Positions 16,364-27,500 of a stretch of DNA of 64,000 nt are shown here, one piece after another. This DNA is from Clostridia bacterium (GTDB lineage: Bacteria > Bacillota > Clostridia > Christensenellales > Borkfalkiaceae). Numbering within the stretch: the stretch's first letter is position 1; each line of letters starts with the position of its first letter. Under the pieces are notes generated by a model. The model did not search any database and had not been told where the DNA came from. It was given only the letters and a program-made list of their open reading frames with translations. The translations under genes and the position numbers were made by a program. The stretch covers positions 62,001 to 126,000 of the forward strand of contig JAFUJR010000032.1 in the NCBI GenBank assembly GCA_017468085.1, read 5' to 3'.

Positions 16364-18397
16364 TTAGTCTTCTTTACCAAGCGATGCGGGCATGATGGAG
16401 AAGGTGTTGGAAATACCGTCACGAGAATATTCGTAAGGCAATTTTGCAACAGATTCCAAGGACGCCAACGCGCCGTTGCTGTCTCTGCCGTGCATCGGGT
16501 TCGCGCCGGGAGCGAGAGGAGTACCTCCTCTTCTGCCGTCGGGAGTGTTACCCGTCTTCTTACCGTATACGACGTTGGACGTGATCGTCAAGATGGACGT
16601 CGTAGGAACGCTTTCACGGTAGGTATAGTGGCTCTTAACCTTGCTCATAAACGTCTTCAAAAGCCATACTGCAAGCTCGTCTGCTCTGTCGTCGTTGTTG
16701 CCGTATTTAGGGAAGTCGCCTTCGATACGGAAATCCACTACGATGCCGTCTTCGTTACGGATGGGGTAAACCTTCGCGTACTTGATTGCAGACAAGGAGT
16801 CAGCCGCGCAGGAAAGACCTGCGATACCCGTCGCAAAGAAGCGGCGAACTTTCGTGTCGTGCAATGCCATTTCGATTGCTTCGTAGCAATATTTGTCGTG
16901 CATATAGTGGATTACGTTAAGGGTGTTAACGTAGAGTTCAGCAAGCCAAGTCATCATGTTTTCGAACTTCGCGCGAACCTCTTCAAAGTCAAGCGCGTCG
17001 TCGCTCGTGATAGGCATAAATTCGGGGGAAACCTGCATGGGTTTGCCCGTCTTTTTGTCTTTCATAAGCTCGTCCTTACCGCCGTTGATTGCGTAAAGCA
17101 AGCACTTAGCAAGGTTTGCTCTTGCGCCGAAGAACTGCATATCCTTACCGACCTTCATACAGCTTACGCAGCAAGCGATACAGTAGTCGTCGCCCATTTC
17201 AGGACGCATCAAATCGTCGCTTTCGTACTGAATGGAAGAGGTACGAATGGAAATTTCAGCACAGTATCTCTTGAATGCGATGGGCAATCTCTTAGACCAA
17301 AGCACGGTGAGGTTAGGCTCGGGTGCAGGGCCGAGATTGTCGAGGGTGTGAAGAACGCGGAAGGAGTTCTTGGTTACCAAGGATCTGCCGTCTACGCCCA
17401 TACCACCGATAACTTCGGTTACCCACGTAGGGTCGCCCGAGAAGAGCTCGTTGTATTCCTTCGTTCTCATGAATTTCACGATACGAAGCTTCATGATGAA
17501 GTGATCCATCAATTCCTGCGCCTGTTCTTCGGTGATGATACCCTTTTGAAGGTCGCGTTCGATATAGATATCGAGGAAGGTGCTGTTTCTACCGATGGAC
17601 ATAGCCGCGCCGTTCTGGTCCTTAACTGCGCCAAGGTAGCCAAAGTACAACGCTTGGATCGCTTGTTGCGCCGTTTCAGCGGGCTTGGAAATATCGCAGC
17701 CGTAAGAAGCCGCCATTTCCTTAAGACCCTTAAGGGCTTTGATCTGTTCGGAAACTTCTTCACGATCACGTACCTTTTCGGGGGTCATAGCGCCGCTCAT
17801 AGCGAGCTTATCTTCTTCTTTCTTTTTGATAAGATAGTCAACGCCGTAAAGCGCTACGCGACGGTAGTCGCCAACGATACGGCCTCTGCCGTAACCGTCG
17901 GGCAAACCGGTCAAGATGTGCGCGGAACGAGCCGCACGCATTTCGGGGGTATATGCGTCGAATACGCCTTCGTTGTGCGTTTTACGGTATTTGGTGAAAA
18001 TATCTTTAACTTCGGGGTCAAGCTCGTAACCGTAGAGGTTAAGCGCGCTTTCGGAAATACGAAGACCGCCGAAGGGTTGCAAGGAACGCTTGAAAGGTTC
18101 GTCCGTTTGCAAACCGACAATTTTTTCTAAATCTTTATCAAGATAACCTGCGCCGTGCGAGGTAAGCGTGGAAACGATTTTCGTATCCGCGTTGAGTACG
18201 CCGCCCGCGTCGCGTTCTTTTTTGGACAGATCGCATACGATTTCCCAAAGTTTCTTCGTTGCCTCCGTTGCGGGAGCAAGGAACGTAGCGTCGCCTTCAT
18301 ACGGCGTGTAGTTGCGCTGAATGAAATCGCGTACGTCTACTTCGTCGTTGCACCATTTACCGGGAACAAATCCTTCCCAACCTTTGTATTGCATCAT
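16364..18397 (-). CDS. pflB: Pyruvate formate-lyase, large fragment lacking the radical domain
   Basis: Catalytic barrel of PFL, which converts pyruvate and CoA to acetyl-CoA and formate. The catalytic pair is Cys409-Cys410 in [15 protein letters not shown], followed by [30 protein letters not shown] and [18 protein letters not shown] are the usual late segments. The protein stops at that point, residue 677, whereas typical PflB continues about 80 residues with the Gly-radical loop. The missing part is encoded by the next gene. The stop is a clean TAA, and the downstream ribosome site argues against a sequencing frameshift. AGGAG precedes the ATG. Confidence 0.93.
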   Translation of the reverse strand: MMQYKGWEGFVPGKWCNDEVDVRDFIQRNYTPYEGDATFLAPATEATKKLWEIVCDLSKKERDAGGVLNADTKIVSTLTSHGAGYLDKDLEKIVGLQTDEPFKRSLQPFGGLRISESALNLYGYELDPEVKDIFTKYRKTHNEGVFDAYTPEMRAARSAHILTGLPDGYGRGRIVGDYRRVALYGVDYLIKKKEEDKLAMSGAMTPEKVRDREEVSEQIKALKGLKEMAASYGCDISKPAETAQQAIQALYFGYLGAVKDQNGAAMSIGRNSTFLDIYIERDLQKGIITEEQAQELMDHFIMKLRIVKFMRTKEYNELFSGDPTWVTEVIGGMGVDGRSLVTKNSFRVLHTLDNLGPAPEPNLTVLWSKRLPIAFKRYCAEISIRTSSIQYESDDLMRPEMGDDYCIACCVSCMKVGKDMQFFGARANLAKCLLYAINGGKDELMKDKKTGKPMQVSPEFMPITSDDALDFEEVRAKFENMMTWLAELYVNTLNVIHYMHDKYCYEAIEMALHDTKVRRFFATGIAGLSCAADSLSAIKYAKVYPIRNEDGIVVDFRIEGDFPKYGNNDDRADELAVWLLKTFMSKVKSHYTYRESVPTTSILTITSNVVYGKKTGNTPDGRRGGTPLAPGANPMHGRDSNGALASLESVAKLPYEYSRDGISNTFSIMPASLGKED

Positions 18398-18496
18398 ATC
18401 AATAACTCCTATAATAATTTTTTGTTCTATTATTTATCAACGCGGTTTTCACCTTTTAAACAGAGTTTAAAAAATTACTTGCCGTTGTTTTCGTAT

Positions 18497-18817
18497 TTAT
18501 TTTTTCGCTTTTTGCGCTTCTATCTTCGCGTCCAACCAAATTTCGAGGATTTCTTCGGGCTGATAACCCGTGCAACGGGCAAAAATTTCGCCGTCCTCTA
18601 CAAGCAAAATGGTGGGTACTTTTTCCACTTCCCATGCTTCCATAAGGGGCAGGGTAGAATAGTCCGCCTCGACGTGCACCAAACGAATATCGTCGCGCGC
18701 GTCGATAAGCTCTTTTAAAATAGGCATAAGCGTAAGGCAGTTTGCGCAGGATTCGCCGCTGATTTCAACGCAGCAAAGCCCTTGCAAATGCTCTTTGTAA
18801 TTCTTTTCGTTAATCAT
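18497..18817 (-). CDS. Thioredoxin-like protein in the pfl operon
   Basis: 106-residue thioredoxin-fold protein with an active-site-like Cys24-Ala-Asn-Cys27 and the cis-proline segment EKVPTILLVEDGE. It starts 4 nt after the pflA stop, with its GGAG inside the pflA end, so it is translationally linked. A disulfide reductase or redox partner that protects the activase or PFL cysteines is plausible but inferred from position; CANC is not the canonical CGPC. Confidence 0.8.
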   Translation of the reverse strand: MINEKNYKEHLQGLCCVEISGESCANCLTLMPILKELIDARDDIRLVHVEADYSTLPLMEAWEVEKVPTILLVEDGEIFARCTGYQPEEILEIWLDAKIEAQKAKK

Positions 18818-18820
18818 ATT

Positions 18821-19543
18821 TTACTCCGTTAAGATACGCTTGGCTTGCGCCACCCTTTCTTTCGTAGGCGCGGCTAAGCCTTTCAAGGGATACTCCAAGC
18901 CCAGTTTTTCGTACTTGACTTCGCCCATCGTGTGGTAGGGCAAAACCTCCACCTTTTCTACCGATTGCAAGCCGTCGATAAACGCGCGGGTCTGTCGCAG
19001 CGTTTCCGCCCCGTCGGTGATACCGGGAACAAGCACTTGACGAATCCACGTCGGCTTGCCCATATCGCTTAAAAACTTAGCAAAGGCGAGGGTGTTTGCG
19101 TTGCTATGCCCCGTCAGCTTTTTACAGGCTTCGTCGTCGATGTGCTTGATATCGAGCAGAACAAGGTCGGTTACTTCCAATAATTTTTTATGCTTGTCCA
19201 CGCTCTGCGCAGAATTTGCGTTAAAGGTGATACCCGACGTATCGACGCAGGTGTGAATCCCTTTTGCCTTAAACTGCGTAAACAGCTCGGTCAAGAAATC
19301 GATTTGGACGAGAGGCTCGCCGCCGGTTGCGGTTACGCCGCCCTTATCGCCAAAATAGTTTTTATAACGGAGCGCTTGCACAACGATTTGCTCCGCCGTA
19401 TATTCTTTGCCGACGTTTGCCCACGTATCCGGGTTGTGGCAATATTGACAGCGCAAAGGACAGCCTTGAAAAAAGATGACGTAACGGATACCCGGCCCGT
19501 CAACTGTGCCGAAAGACTCGAAAGAATGAATGCGTCCCGTCAT
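18821..19543 (-). CDS. pflA: Pyruvate formate-lyase activating enzyme (radical SAM)
   Basis: Generates the glycyl radical on PFL using S-adenosylmethionine. The radical-SAM cluster motif is Cys28-x3-Cys32-x2-Cys35 (GCPLRCQYCHNP), with the TATGGEPLVQ and LLDIKHID segments typical of PflA. 240 residues, the normal length, with no extra ferredoxin cluster domain. First gene of the unit pflA-trx-pflB-radical domain. Confidence 0.94.
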   Translation of the reverse strand: MTGRIHSFESFGTVDGPGIRYVIFFQGCPLRCQYCHNPDTWANVGKEYTAEQIVVQALRYKNYFGDKGGVTATGGEPLVQIDFLTELFTQFKAKGIHTCVDTSGITFNANSAQSVDKHKKLLEVTDLVLLDIKHIDDEACKKLTGHSNANTLAFAKFLSDMGKPTWIRQVLVPGITDGAETLRQTRAFIDGLQSVEKVEVLPYHTMGEVKYEKLGLEYPLKGLAAPTKERVAQAKRILTE

Positions 19544-19627
19544 TTTGCCTCCCTTTTTTGCTGAAAAACCGCCGTTTAGGGCGATTTTGGATAAAGGGCA
19601 GAACCCACCCTTATTTCCGCGATTTCC

Positions 19628-19657
19628 ATTATACTATAACGAACATCGTTTTGTCAA
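19628..19657 (-). promoter_or_regulatory. Promoter of the pfl operon
   Basis: Minus strand TTGACA (19652-19657), 18-bp spacer, TATAAT (19628-19633), about 85 bp before pflA. Confidence 0.8.
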
Positions 19658-19687
19658 GCCTTTACGAAATTTTTTTTAATCTTTTTC

Positions 19688-19706
19688 CCCACTTCTATGA
19701 AGTGGG
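19688..19706. repeat. Perfect hairpin upstream of the pfl promoter
   Basis: CCCACTTC-TAT-GAAGTGGG, an 8-bp stem about 30 bp upstream of the pfl -35. It lacks a T run, so it may be an operator rather than a terminator. Confidence 0.4.
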
Positions 19707-19769
19707 AAAGATTGGCGTTTTTGGATGGCTTTTCCGCTGTTGTTTTTTGAAAAAAAATTCCGTTCAAAA

Positions 19770-19885
19770 CAAGGAAAAAGACCGCGGCGCAATGCCACGG
19801 CCTTTTCCACATCAAAAAAGGAGTTTAACACATCTAATAGTCCACACAAAATTGATAGACGGGAAAACTCGTCCCCTTACCTATG
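19770..19885 (-). ncRNA. Candidate small RNA (about 115 nt), unknown family
   Basis: A consensus promoter (19891-19919) is followed by about 80 nt without a convincing ORF and a strong terminator hairpin (AAAGGCCGTGGC / GCGCCGCGGTCTTT with G-U pairs, 19777-19805) with a T run. A GAGTTT/AAACTC pairing can close the 5' part. The pfl operon has its own promoter downstream, so this is a separate transcription unit. It matches no RNA family that I can name. Confidence 0.5.
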
Positions 19886-19890
19886 TATAC

Positions 19891-19919
19891 ATTATACTAC
19901 ACTTTTTTGCATTTTTCAA
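19891..19919 (-). promoter_or_regulatory. Promoter of candidate small RNA
   Basis: Minus strand TTGAAA (19914-19919), 17-bp spacer, TATAAT (19891-19896), with no gene for more than 300 bp downstream. Confidence 0.75.
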
Positions 19920-20072
19920 TACCTTTTTGAAAATTTCTTAAAAAAATTTTTTCAAGGATAATCCTTGACCTAATCTTACTACTTAGCGCACGTTCCCAAT
20001 ATAGGGACGTTATACTTGTGCAAGCGAGCGTTTCTGACGCGTTTTGCGCCCCCGTTGTTTGCAAACAAAAAA

Positions 20073-20096
20073 CACCTCCCTCATCAAAGGGAGGCA
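20073..20096 (-). terminator. Terminator after the GtrA gene
   Basis: GCCTCCCT/AGGGAGGT hairpin and a TTTTTT run on the minus strand, directly after the stop codon. Confidence 0.8.
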
Positions 20097-20103
20097 AGAT
20101 AAG

Positions 20104-20601
20104 CTAAGATTTAAATACGAATAGCTTACGCCCGATATAATTCCACACGAGAACTATGAGCGTCATAACGGCTTTCATTAGCCACCATTTCCACGGCGAG
20201 CCTAAAAATTCCGCTACGCCAAACAAGGGAAAGGCGGGGATGATTTTAACGAGCTGCATACCCAAAATGGAAATCGCTAAACCGATTACGCAAATAATTA
20301 AATAAATGAGAAAAGATTTTTTGGACGAAGCTTGCTTTTTGTCGCGAATTGCCTTAAACACGAAAATCAAGGACAAAAACCAATTGATGACAAGCCCTAC
20401 GCCAAATCCGAGCGCCGTGGAAATGATAAGCGCCCACGTTTGACCGATGCGCTGAGGCGAAAGCAATACGGCATAAAAAAGCGTCGCTACGAGATAGTCC
20501 GCCACCGTCGCCAAACCGCCGACAAGCAAAAAACGGAACACTTCCCAAAAGAGCTCCTTTTTCGTCTGTTTTATTTTTTCGTCTTTCATTTGTTCTTCCA
20601 T
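20104..20601 (-). CDS. GtrA-family membrane protein
   Basis: 165 residues, four TM segments (about 25-45, 55-78, 95-115, 135-155), with FLLVGGLATVADYLVATLFY and the C-terminal WNYIGRKLFVFK typical of GtrA. Such proteins are thought to flip or carry polyprenyl-linked sugars for envelope glycosylation. The frame is open from a TTG at 20616, but AGGTG lies 7 nt before the ATG at 20601, and the promoter sits so close that a more upstream start is unlikely. Confidence 0.85.
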   Translation of the reverse strand: MEEQMKDEKIKQTKKELFWEVFRFLLVGGLATVADYLVATLFYAVLLSPQRIGQTWALIISTALGFGVGLVINWFLSLIFVFKAIRDKKQASSKKSFLIYLIICVIGLAISILGMQLVKIIPAFPLFGVAEFLGSPWKWWLMKAVMTLIVLVWNYIGRKLFVFKS

Positions 20602-20618
20602 AGCTTTCACCTGCAACC

Positions 20619-20647
20619 ATTATACTACTCTAAAATAAGAATGTCAA
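20619..20647 (-). promoter_or_regulatory. Promoter of the GtrA gene
   Basis: Minus strand TTGACA (20642-20647), 17-bp spacer, TATAAT (20619-20624). The predicted leader is only about 10 nt. Confidence 0.8.
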
Positions 20648-20678
20648 TGAAAAACGAGAAAAATATGCAAGCGTTTAT

Positions 20679-20738
20679 TTTCAACGCGTACATGGGTACT
20701 TGATTTTTAATTCAACGCGTACATGGGTGCTTCATTTT
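20679..20738 (+). repeat. Dispersed intergenic motif, tandem copies 5 and 6
   Basis: TTCAACGCGTACATGGGTAC (in 20679-20708) and TTCAACGCGTACATGGGTGC (in 20710-20738), 31 bp apart, each followed by TTgATTTT or TTcATTTT. They lie downstream of the rpoC terminator but in the opposite orientation to rpoC, unlike most copies. Confidence 0.75.
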
Positions 20739-20744
20739 ATGCAA

Positions 20745-20775
20745 AAGCGCCTTTCGGAAAACCCGAAAGGCGCTT
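20745..20775 (-). terminator. Terminator of rpoBC
   Basis: AAGCGCCTTTCGG/CCGAAAGGCGCTT hairpin followed by TTTTGC on the minus strand. Confidence 0.8.
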
Positions 20776-20787
20776 CGTTTTTAAGGA

Positions 20788-23700
20788 TTATTCTGCACTT
20801 TCGACCATTTCAGCCTCTTCCTCTACGGGAGCTGCCGCATAACTGCCGATGTACTGAGGGGTAACGTTTTTATACGCTTTTGTACCCGTACCTGCGGGAA
20901 TAAGTTTACCGATGATAACGTTTTCTTTCAAGCCGACAAGGTAATCTCTCTTGGTGCGGATAGCCGCTTCGGTGAGAACCTTAGACGTTTCTTGGAAGGA
21001 CGCCGCAGACAAGAAGCTGTCGGTTGCGAGCGCCGCCTTGGTGATACCGAGGAGCACACGCTTAGCAAGCGCGGGTCTGCCGCCGTTTGCCATCGCCTTT
21101 GCGCTTTCGTCTTGGAAAGTAACCATATCCACGAGTTCGCCGGGGAGCAAGTTGGTGTCGCCTGCGTTTTCTACGCGTACCTTTTTAAGCATCTGACGAA
21201 CGATGATTTCAACGTGTTTGTCGTTGATTTCAACGCCTTGCGAGCGGTAAACGGACTGTACCTGTTCGAGGATGTAGTCCTGAACGCCCTTCACGCCTTG
21301 CACGTGCAAGATGTCTTGAGGGTATACGCTACCTGCGTTAAGGAGTACGCCGGGCGCAACCTTTTCACCGTTCTTAACCTTGATTTCCGCGTTGAAAGGA
21401 AGGGTGTATTCCTTCTTCGCTTCGCCCGTAGCTTCGTCGCAAATCTTGATGTGCTTAGAACCGTCGGAATCGTCGATGTTTACGATACCTTCCACTTCGC
21501 AGATGGTAGCGCAACCTTTCGGCTTTCTAACTTCGAACAATTCTTCAACACGGGGAAGACCTTGCGTGATGTCGCCCGTCGCCGCGATACCGCCCGTATG
21601 GAAGGTACGCATGGTAAGCTGAGTACCGGGTTCACCGATGGACTGCGCCGCAATCGTACCGACTGCTTCGCCGACCTGTACGGGAAGGGTGGTTGCCATA
21701 TTCTTACCGTAGCACTTCGCGCAGACGCCGTATCTGGACGAACAGCTGAAGATGCTTCTGATAGAAATTGCATCAAAGCCTGCTTCTACAATCGCCGCCG
21801 CTTCCTTTTCGTCGATGAATTGGTTGGTGGCAACGATAACTTCGCCCGTTTCGGGGTGAATAACGTCCTCTGCCGCAAATCTACCCAAAATTCTCGATTT
21901 CAGGCTTTCAATTTCTTTGCCGACGGTATCGTAAATTGCTTTTACGACCTGACCTTGGGGTTTTCTGCCTGCGCAGCAGTCGTCTTCACGAACGATAATT
22001 TCGTGCGAGACGTCTACAAGACGACGGGTAAGGTAACCGGAGTCAGCCGTCTTTAACGCCGTGTCGGTCAAACCTTTACGGCCACCGTGGGAGGAAATAA
22101 AGTATTCGAGAACGGAAAGACCGTTACGGAAACAGGATTTTACAGGAACTTCGATCTTTTTACCTTGAGGGTTAACCATTAGACCACGCATACCTGCAAG
22201 CTGTTTAATCTGGTCGATGGAACCGCGGGCACCGGAATCAGCCATCATCCAAATAGGATTGAACTTGTCTTCTTCGCCCTGTCTTTTAAGGAGCGCCGCC
22301 ACTTGATCGGTTGCCGCGTCCCACTGCGCGATAACTGCGCTGTAACGTTCGTCTTCGTTGAGCAAACCGCGTGCGTATTTCTTTGCAATTTTGGAAACTT
22401 CTTTTTCTGCCGTTTCGATAATTTCTTCCTTTTCTTCGGGAATCTTCATATCGAATACGGAGGTGGTAAGCGCGGCAAGCGTAGAGTATTTATAACCTCT
22501 TTCCTTCATTGCGTCGAGGACGTAGGAAGCTCTGGGCGCTTTGCCCGTTCTGAACGAAGCCTCTACGATGCGCGAAAGGTGCTTTTTGCCGATTGCGCGC
22601 GCGTTGCCGATGAATTCGGCGTCAAGTTCCAAACGAAGGTATGCTTCGGGGGTATCTCTCTTGACAAAGCCAAGGTCCTGAGGCAAACCGTCGTTGTAGA
22701 TAAGTCTGCCGATGGTCGTCTTGATAACGCCCGAAACTTCCAACTTGCCCGTCTTGGGATTGCGGTGAACTTCCGCATACTTAACGGGCGTTTCGCCGGG
22801 TTTGTTTTCTGCAACGCATCTGTAATAGCCGTATTCGTCGAAAGGCAAATCTTCAAACTTGCCCTCGGGAAGTTCGACCACCCTCTTAAGATACATTTCA
22901 TCTTGCTCGTGCGCGATTTTGTTTTGATAAGCAAGGATCGCTTCGTTTTCGGACGCGTATACGGGAGGAATATATACTTCGCCGTTTTCGTCAGGTCTGC
23001 CCTGTTCGTCGTAGGTTTTCCCCTCTTCGCGGCGCTTGATGGTCAAGCAGTACGCGCCGATGATCATATCTTGCGTAGGCGACATGACGGACTTACCGTC
23101 AGCAAGTTTCAAGATATTGTTTGCAGAAAGCATCAAGAAACGAGCTTCCGCTTGCGCTTCTACGCTCAAAGGAAGGTGCACAGCCATTTGGTCGCCGTCG
23201 AAGTCGGCGTTGAAAGGTCCGCAGACGAGGGGAGAGATTTTAATTGCTCTGCCCTCGATGAGAACGGGCTCGAACGCCTGAATAGACAGACGGTGCAGCG
23301 TGGGAGCACGGTTCAAAAGAACGGGGTGGTCTTTAATGACGTCCTCGAGGACGTTCCAAACCATATCCTTTGCCTTTTCAACCGCGCGCTTTGCCGTTTT
23401 GATGTTATGGCATTGACCGCTTTCGATCAAACGCTTCATAATGAAAGGCTTGAAGAGCTCGATAGCCATTTCCTTAGGCAAACCGCATTGATAAATTTTC
23501 AACTCGGGGCCTACGACGATAACCGAACGTCCGGAGTAGTCAACACGTTTACCGAGCAAGTTTTGACGGAAACGGCCTTGCTTACCGCGAAGCATTGCGG
23601 ACAAGGACTTCAAATCACGGTTGGAAGGGCCGGAAAGCGCCTTACCGCGACGTCCGTTGTCGATGAGCGCGTCAACCGCTTCTTGCAACATACGCTTTTC

Positions 23701-24582
23701 GTTCTTGATGATCATATCGGGCGCGCCGATTTCCATCATTCTCTTTAAACGGTTGTTACGGTTGATAACGCGGCGGTACAAATCGTTCAAGTCGGAGGTA
23801 GCAAATCTGCCGCCGTCAAGCTGTACCATAGGTCTGATTTCGGGAGGGATAACGGGAAGCACCGTCAAAATCATCCATTCGGGGCGGTTGCCGCTCTTTC
23901 TGAACGATTCGATAACTTCCAAACGCTTAATTGCTTTAAGCGCCTTTTGACCGGGGCCCTTGGGATTGTTTTGGGAATCCGCAAGCGCCTTTTTGCATCC
24001 TTCGCTCTCTTGCTCGAGGTTTACTGCCATCAAAAGCTCGCGAATCGCCTCCGCGCCCATACCGACCTTCAAGCCGGTTACGGAAGAATCGCCGTAGCGT
24101 TCTTCAATTTCACGGAGTTGCTTTTCGGTGATGACTTCTTTGTAGCTAAGCTCGCTTACCTGACCGGGGTCAAGCACGACGTAGTGCGCAAAATAGATGA
24201 CCTGCTCAAGCTGTTTGGGACCCATATTCAAGAGCAAACCGATTTTGGAGGGAACGCCCTTGAAATACCAGATATGGGAAACGGGAGCTGCAAGCTCGAT
24301 ATGCCCCATTCTTTCACGTCTTACCTTAGCGCGCGTAATTTCAACGCCGCACTTTTCGCAGACGTGCCCCTTATATTTTACTCTTTTGTATTTACCGCAA
24401 CAGCATTCCCAATCCTTCATCGGCCCGAAGATCTTTTCGCAGAAAAGACCGTCTTTTTCGGGCTTTTGGGTACGGTAGTTGATGGTTTCGGGCTTGGTTA
24501 CTTCGCCGTAAGACCATTCTCTGATTTTTTCGGGAGATGCAATGCTGATTTGAATGGAATTGAAATCGTTTAATTCGTACAT
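20788..24582 (-). CDS. rpoC: RNA polymerase beta' subunit
   Basis: Catalytic subunit of RNA polymerase, 1264 residues. The N-terminal zinc ribbon is [19 protein letters not shown], the rudder/lid region includes [16 protein letters not shown], and the metal-chelating [12 protein letters not shown] is intact. The second zinc site is present (DDCCAGRK, later [13 protein letters not shown]), and the trigger loop region reads [21 protein letters not shown]. It ends with a short acidic tail ([14 protein letters not shown]). It lies 12 bp after rpoB and is cotranscribed with it. Confidence 0.98.
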   Translation of the reverse strand: MYELNDFNSIQISIASPEKIREWSYGEVTKPETINYRTQKPEKDGLFCEKIFGPMKDWECCCGKYKRVKYKGHVCEKCGVEITRAKVRRERMGHIELAAPVSHIWYFKGVPSKIGLLLNMGPKQLEQVIYFAHYVVLDPGQVSELSYKEVITEKQLREIEERYGDSSVTGLKVGMGAEAIRELLMAVNLEQESEGCKKALADSQNNPKGPGQKALKAIKRLEVIESFRKSGNRPEWMILTVLPVIPPEIRPMVQLDGGRFATSDLNDLYRRVINRNNRLKRMMEIGAPDMIIKNEKRMLQEAVDALIDNGRRGKALSGPSNRDLKSLSAMLRGKQGRFRQNLLGKRVDYSGRSVIVVGPELKIYQCGLPKEMAIELFKPFIMKRLIESGQCHNIKTAKRAVEKAKDMVWNVLEDVIKDHPVLLNRAPTLHRLSIQAFEPVLIEGRAIKISPLVCGPFNADFDGDQMAVHLPLSVEAQAEARFLMLSANNILKLADGKSVMSPTQDMIIGAYCLTIKRREEGKTYDEQGRPDENGEVYIPPVYASENEAILAYQNKIAHEQDEMYLKRVVELPEGKFEDLPFDEYGYYRCVAENKPGETPVKYAEVHRNPKTGKLEVSGVIKTTIGRLIYNDGLPQDLGFVKRDTPEAYLRLELDAEFIGNARAIGKKHLSRIVEASFRTGKAPRASYVLDAMKERGYKYSTLAALTTSVFDMKIPEEKEEIIETAEKEVSKIAKKYARGLLNEDERYSAVIAQWDAATDQVAALLKRQGEEDKFNPIWMMADSGARGSIDQIKQLAGMRGLMVNPQGKKIEVPVKSCFRNGLSVLEYFISSHGGRKGLTDTALKTADSGYLTRRLVDVSHEIIVREDDCCAGRKPQGQVVKAIYDTVGKEIESLKSRILGRFAAEDVIHPETGEVIVATNQFIDEKEAAAIVEAGFDAISIRSIFSCSSRYGVCAKCYGKNMATTLPVQVGEAVGTIAAQSIGEPGTQLTMRTFHTGGIAATGDITQGLPRVEELFEVRKPKGCATICEVEGIVNIDDSDGSKHIKICDEATGEAKKEYTLPFNAEIKVKNGEKVAPGVLLNAGSVYPQDILHVQGVKGVQDYILEQVQSVYRSQGVEINDKHVEIIVRQMLKKVRVENAGDTNLLPGELVDMVTFQDESAKAMANGGRPALAKRVLLGITKAALATDSFLSAASFQETSKVLTEAAIRTKRDYLVGLKENVIIGKLIPAGTGTKAYKNVTPQYIGSYAAAPVEEEAEMVESAE

Positions 24583-24594
24583 ATTCTTCTCTCC

Positions 24595-27500
24595 TTATTC
24601 GTCGTCCTCGTCGCCCAAATCTTCCACTGCTTCAAAGAGCTTGCTGAAGTCGAACGAATCATCGTCCTCGTCGTCGTCAAAATCTTCGTCGTCGGATTCC
24701 GCGATATTGAAGCCGTCCTCGTCGTCGCCGTCTTCGTCAAAGATGGACTTAACGTCGTCGTCTTCGTCGTCGAAGTCTTCATCGTCGTCCACGTTGAAGT
24801 CGATTTCTTCAAGGTCTTCGTCTTTAAACGCTTCTCTGCGGCTTGCCACGTTGTCGCGTTCGTTCTCTTCTTCCTCTACTTCGCGGATCACGAGTTCGTC
24901 GCCCGATTCCGTAAGCACCTTTACGTCCAAAGCCAAGGACTGTAATTCTTTAAGCAATACCTTGAACGCTTCGGGGATGCCGGGCTCGGAGATATTTTCA
25001 CCGCGGACGATGGATTCGTAGGTCTTTACACGGCCCACAACGTCGTCCGACTTAACGGTGAGGATTTCCTGCAAGATGTGCGCCGCGCCGTATGCTTCAA
25101 GCGCCCAAACTTCCATTTCACCGAAACGCTGACCGCCGAACTGCGCTTTACCGCCGAGGGGTTGTTGCGTAACGAGGGAGTAAGGACCGATTGCACGCGC
25201 GTGGATCTTATCGTCTACGAGGTGGATAAGTTTGATCATATACTGAACGCCGATGGTTACGCGGTTTTCGAAGGGTTCGCCCGTTCTGCCGTCGAACACT
25301 TGGAACTTACCGTCTACTTTGCCGTCGGGGTTCAAGAGGTTGTTTTCGCGGAACATAACTTCAAGGTCTTTTTCGGTTGCGCCGTCGAATACGGGCGTCG
25401 CAATCTTCCAACCGAGCTGTTTACATACGTAGCCAAGATGCACTTCAAGTACCTGACCGATGTTCATACGCGAAGGAACGCCAAGGGGGTTGAGCAAGAT
25501 TTGAAGAGGCGTACCGTCTGCAAGGAAGGGCATATCCGCCTGCGAAAGCACGCGGGAGATAACGCCTTTGTTACCGTGGCGGCCTGCCATCTTGTCGCCG
25601 ACTTGGATTTTACGTTTTTGCGCGATATATACGCGAACGAGCTTATTGACGCCGGGGTCGAGTTCGTCCTTATTCTCTCTCGTGAATACCTTAACGTCAA
25701 CGACAACGCCGCCTTCGCCGTGCGGTACTTTCAAAGAGGTATCGCGCACTTCTCTGGATTTTTCACCGAAAATTGCGCGGAGCAATCTTTCCTCGGGGGT
25801 AGGTTCTGCTTCGCCCTTCGGGGAAACCTTACCGACGAGAATATCGCCGCTCTGCACTTCCGCACCGATACGAATGATACCGTCTTCGTCCAAATCCTTG
25901 AGCGCGTCGTCGCCAACGTTGGGAATATCGCGCGTGATTTCTTCAGGACCGAGCTTGGTGTCTCTCGCTTCGATTTCGTGCTTTTCGATGTGGATAGAGG
26001 TGAACACGTCGTCTTGCACCAATTTTTCGGAAAGCAAGATAGCGTCTTCGTAGTTATAGCCTTCCCATTCCATGTAGCCGACGAGGATATTTTTACCGAG
26101 CGCAAGCTCACCGTTGTTGGTCGAAGGACCGTCTGCGATGATTTCGCCTTTGAATACTCTGTCGCCCGTGGAAACGATGGGACGCTGGTTCAAACAGGTA
26201 CCTGCGTTGGAACGCTCGAATTTCTTCAAGGGATATTCCGCAATCGTACCGTCTTCTTCACGGATTTTGATCATGTTGGACGCGCAAGATACGACGACGC
26301 CCGCTTCTCTTGCGGTTACGATAACGCCCGAATATTGCGCGATGGAGCTTTCGATACCCGTTGCGACGATAGCGGATTCCGTCTTCAAAAGAGGAACTGC
26401 CTGACGTTGCATGTTCGAGCCCATGAGGGCACGGTTGGTATCGTCGTTTTCAAGGAAAGGAATCAGCGCCGCAGCAACGGAAACGAGCTGCTTGGGCGAT
26501 ACGTCCATATAGTCCATCTTTTCGCGAGGCATTTCCGTGATGTCGTTTTGATGGCGGCAGCCTACGCGTTCGTTGATGAACTTGCTTTCTTCGTCGAGGG
26601 GTTCGTTTGCCTGTGCGACGATATATTTATCTTCTTCGTCTGCGGTGAGGTAATCTACCTGCGTGGTAACGATGCCCGTCGCCTTGTCCACTCTGCGATA
26701 AGGGCTCATAATAAAGCCGTATTCGTTTACTCTTGCAAAGGTTGCAAGCGAGGTGATAAGACCGATGTTTTGACCTTCGGGCGTTTCGATAGGACACATA
26801 CGACCATAGTGCGTGTGGTGAATATCACGAACGTCGAAGGTTGCGCGATCACGGTTCAAACCGCCGGGGCCGAGCGCGGAGAGCTTACGCTTGTGGGTAA
26901 GTTCTGCGATGGGGTTGGTTTGGTCCATGAACTGCGAGAGCTGGGACGAACCGAAGAATTCGCGAATGACTGCGGAAACGGGACGAATATTGATAAGCGC
27001 CGAGGGAGTGATTTCCATCGGGTCTTGCGTACCCATTCTTTCCTTGATAAGTCTTTCCAAACGCGCGATACCGATACGGAGGTTGTTTTGGAGTAATTCC
27101 CCTACCGAACGAACGCGGCGGTTGCCGAGGTGGTCGATGTTGTCCGTCGTGCCGATGCCGTATCTCAAATCGAGGTTGGAGGAAATGGACGCAACGATAT
27201 CGTCTACCGTAACGTGTTTATGGCAGAGCTTGTCGATCAAAGGACGCATTTCTTTCCTCTGTTCCTTGGTGGGAACGGGATGCTCGCTCGCCAATACTGC
27301 ATGGAATACTTGACAAGCCGCAACGAATTTGCGACGGTTTTCTCTTCTCTTTTCTCTATTCTTCTTTTCTTCGGGCTTTTCGTCGGGTTCTTCCGCCTTT
27401 TCGATTGCCTTAAAAAGCTCGTTGATGTCGTCGGTGTACTTTTCCGCAACTTCTTCTACCGTGAGCTCTGCACATTCCTTTGCAATGAGCTGGGAGAAAC

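Noticed and set aside
16490..18130. 546-codon plus-strand ORF opposite pflB
   Set aside because: Shadow of a highly conserved gene; the minus-strand product is unmistakable PFL.
19558..19961. Plus-strand ORFs of 127 and 78 codons upstream of pflA
   Set aside because: No ribosome sites, low-complexity products; the region is better explained by promoters, a terminator hairpin and a candidate RNA on the minus strand.
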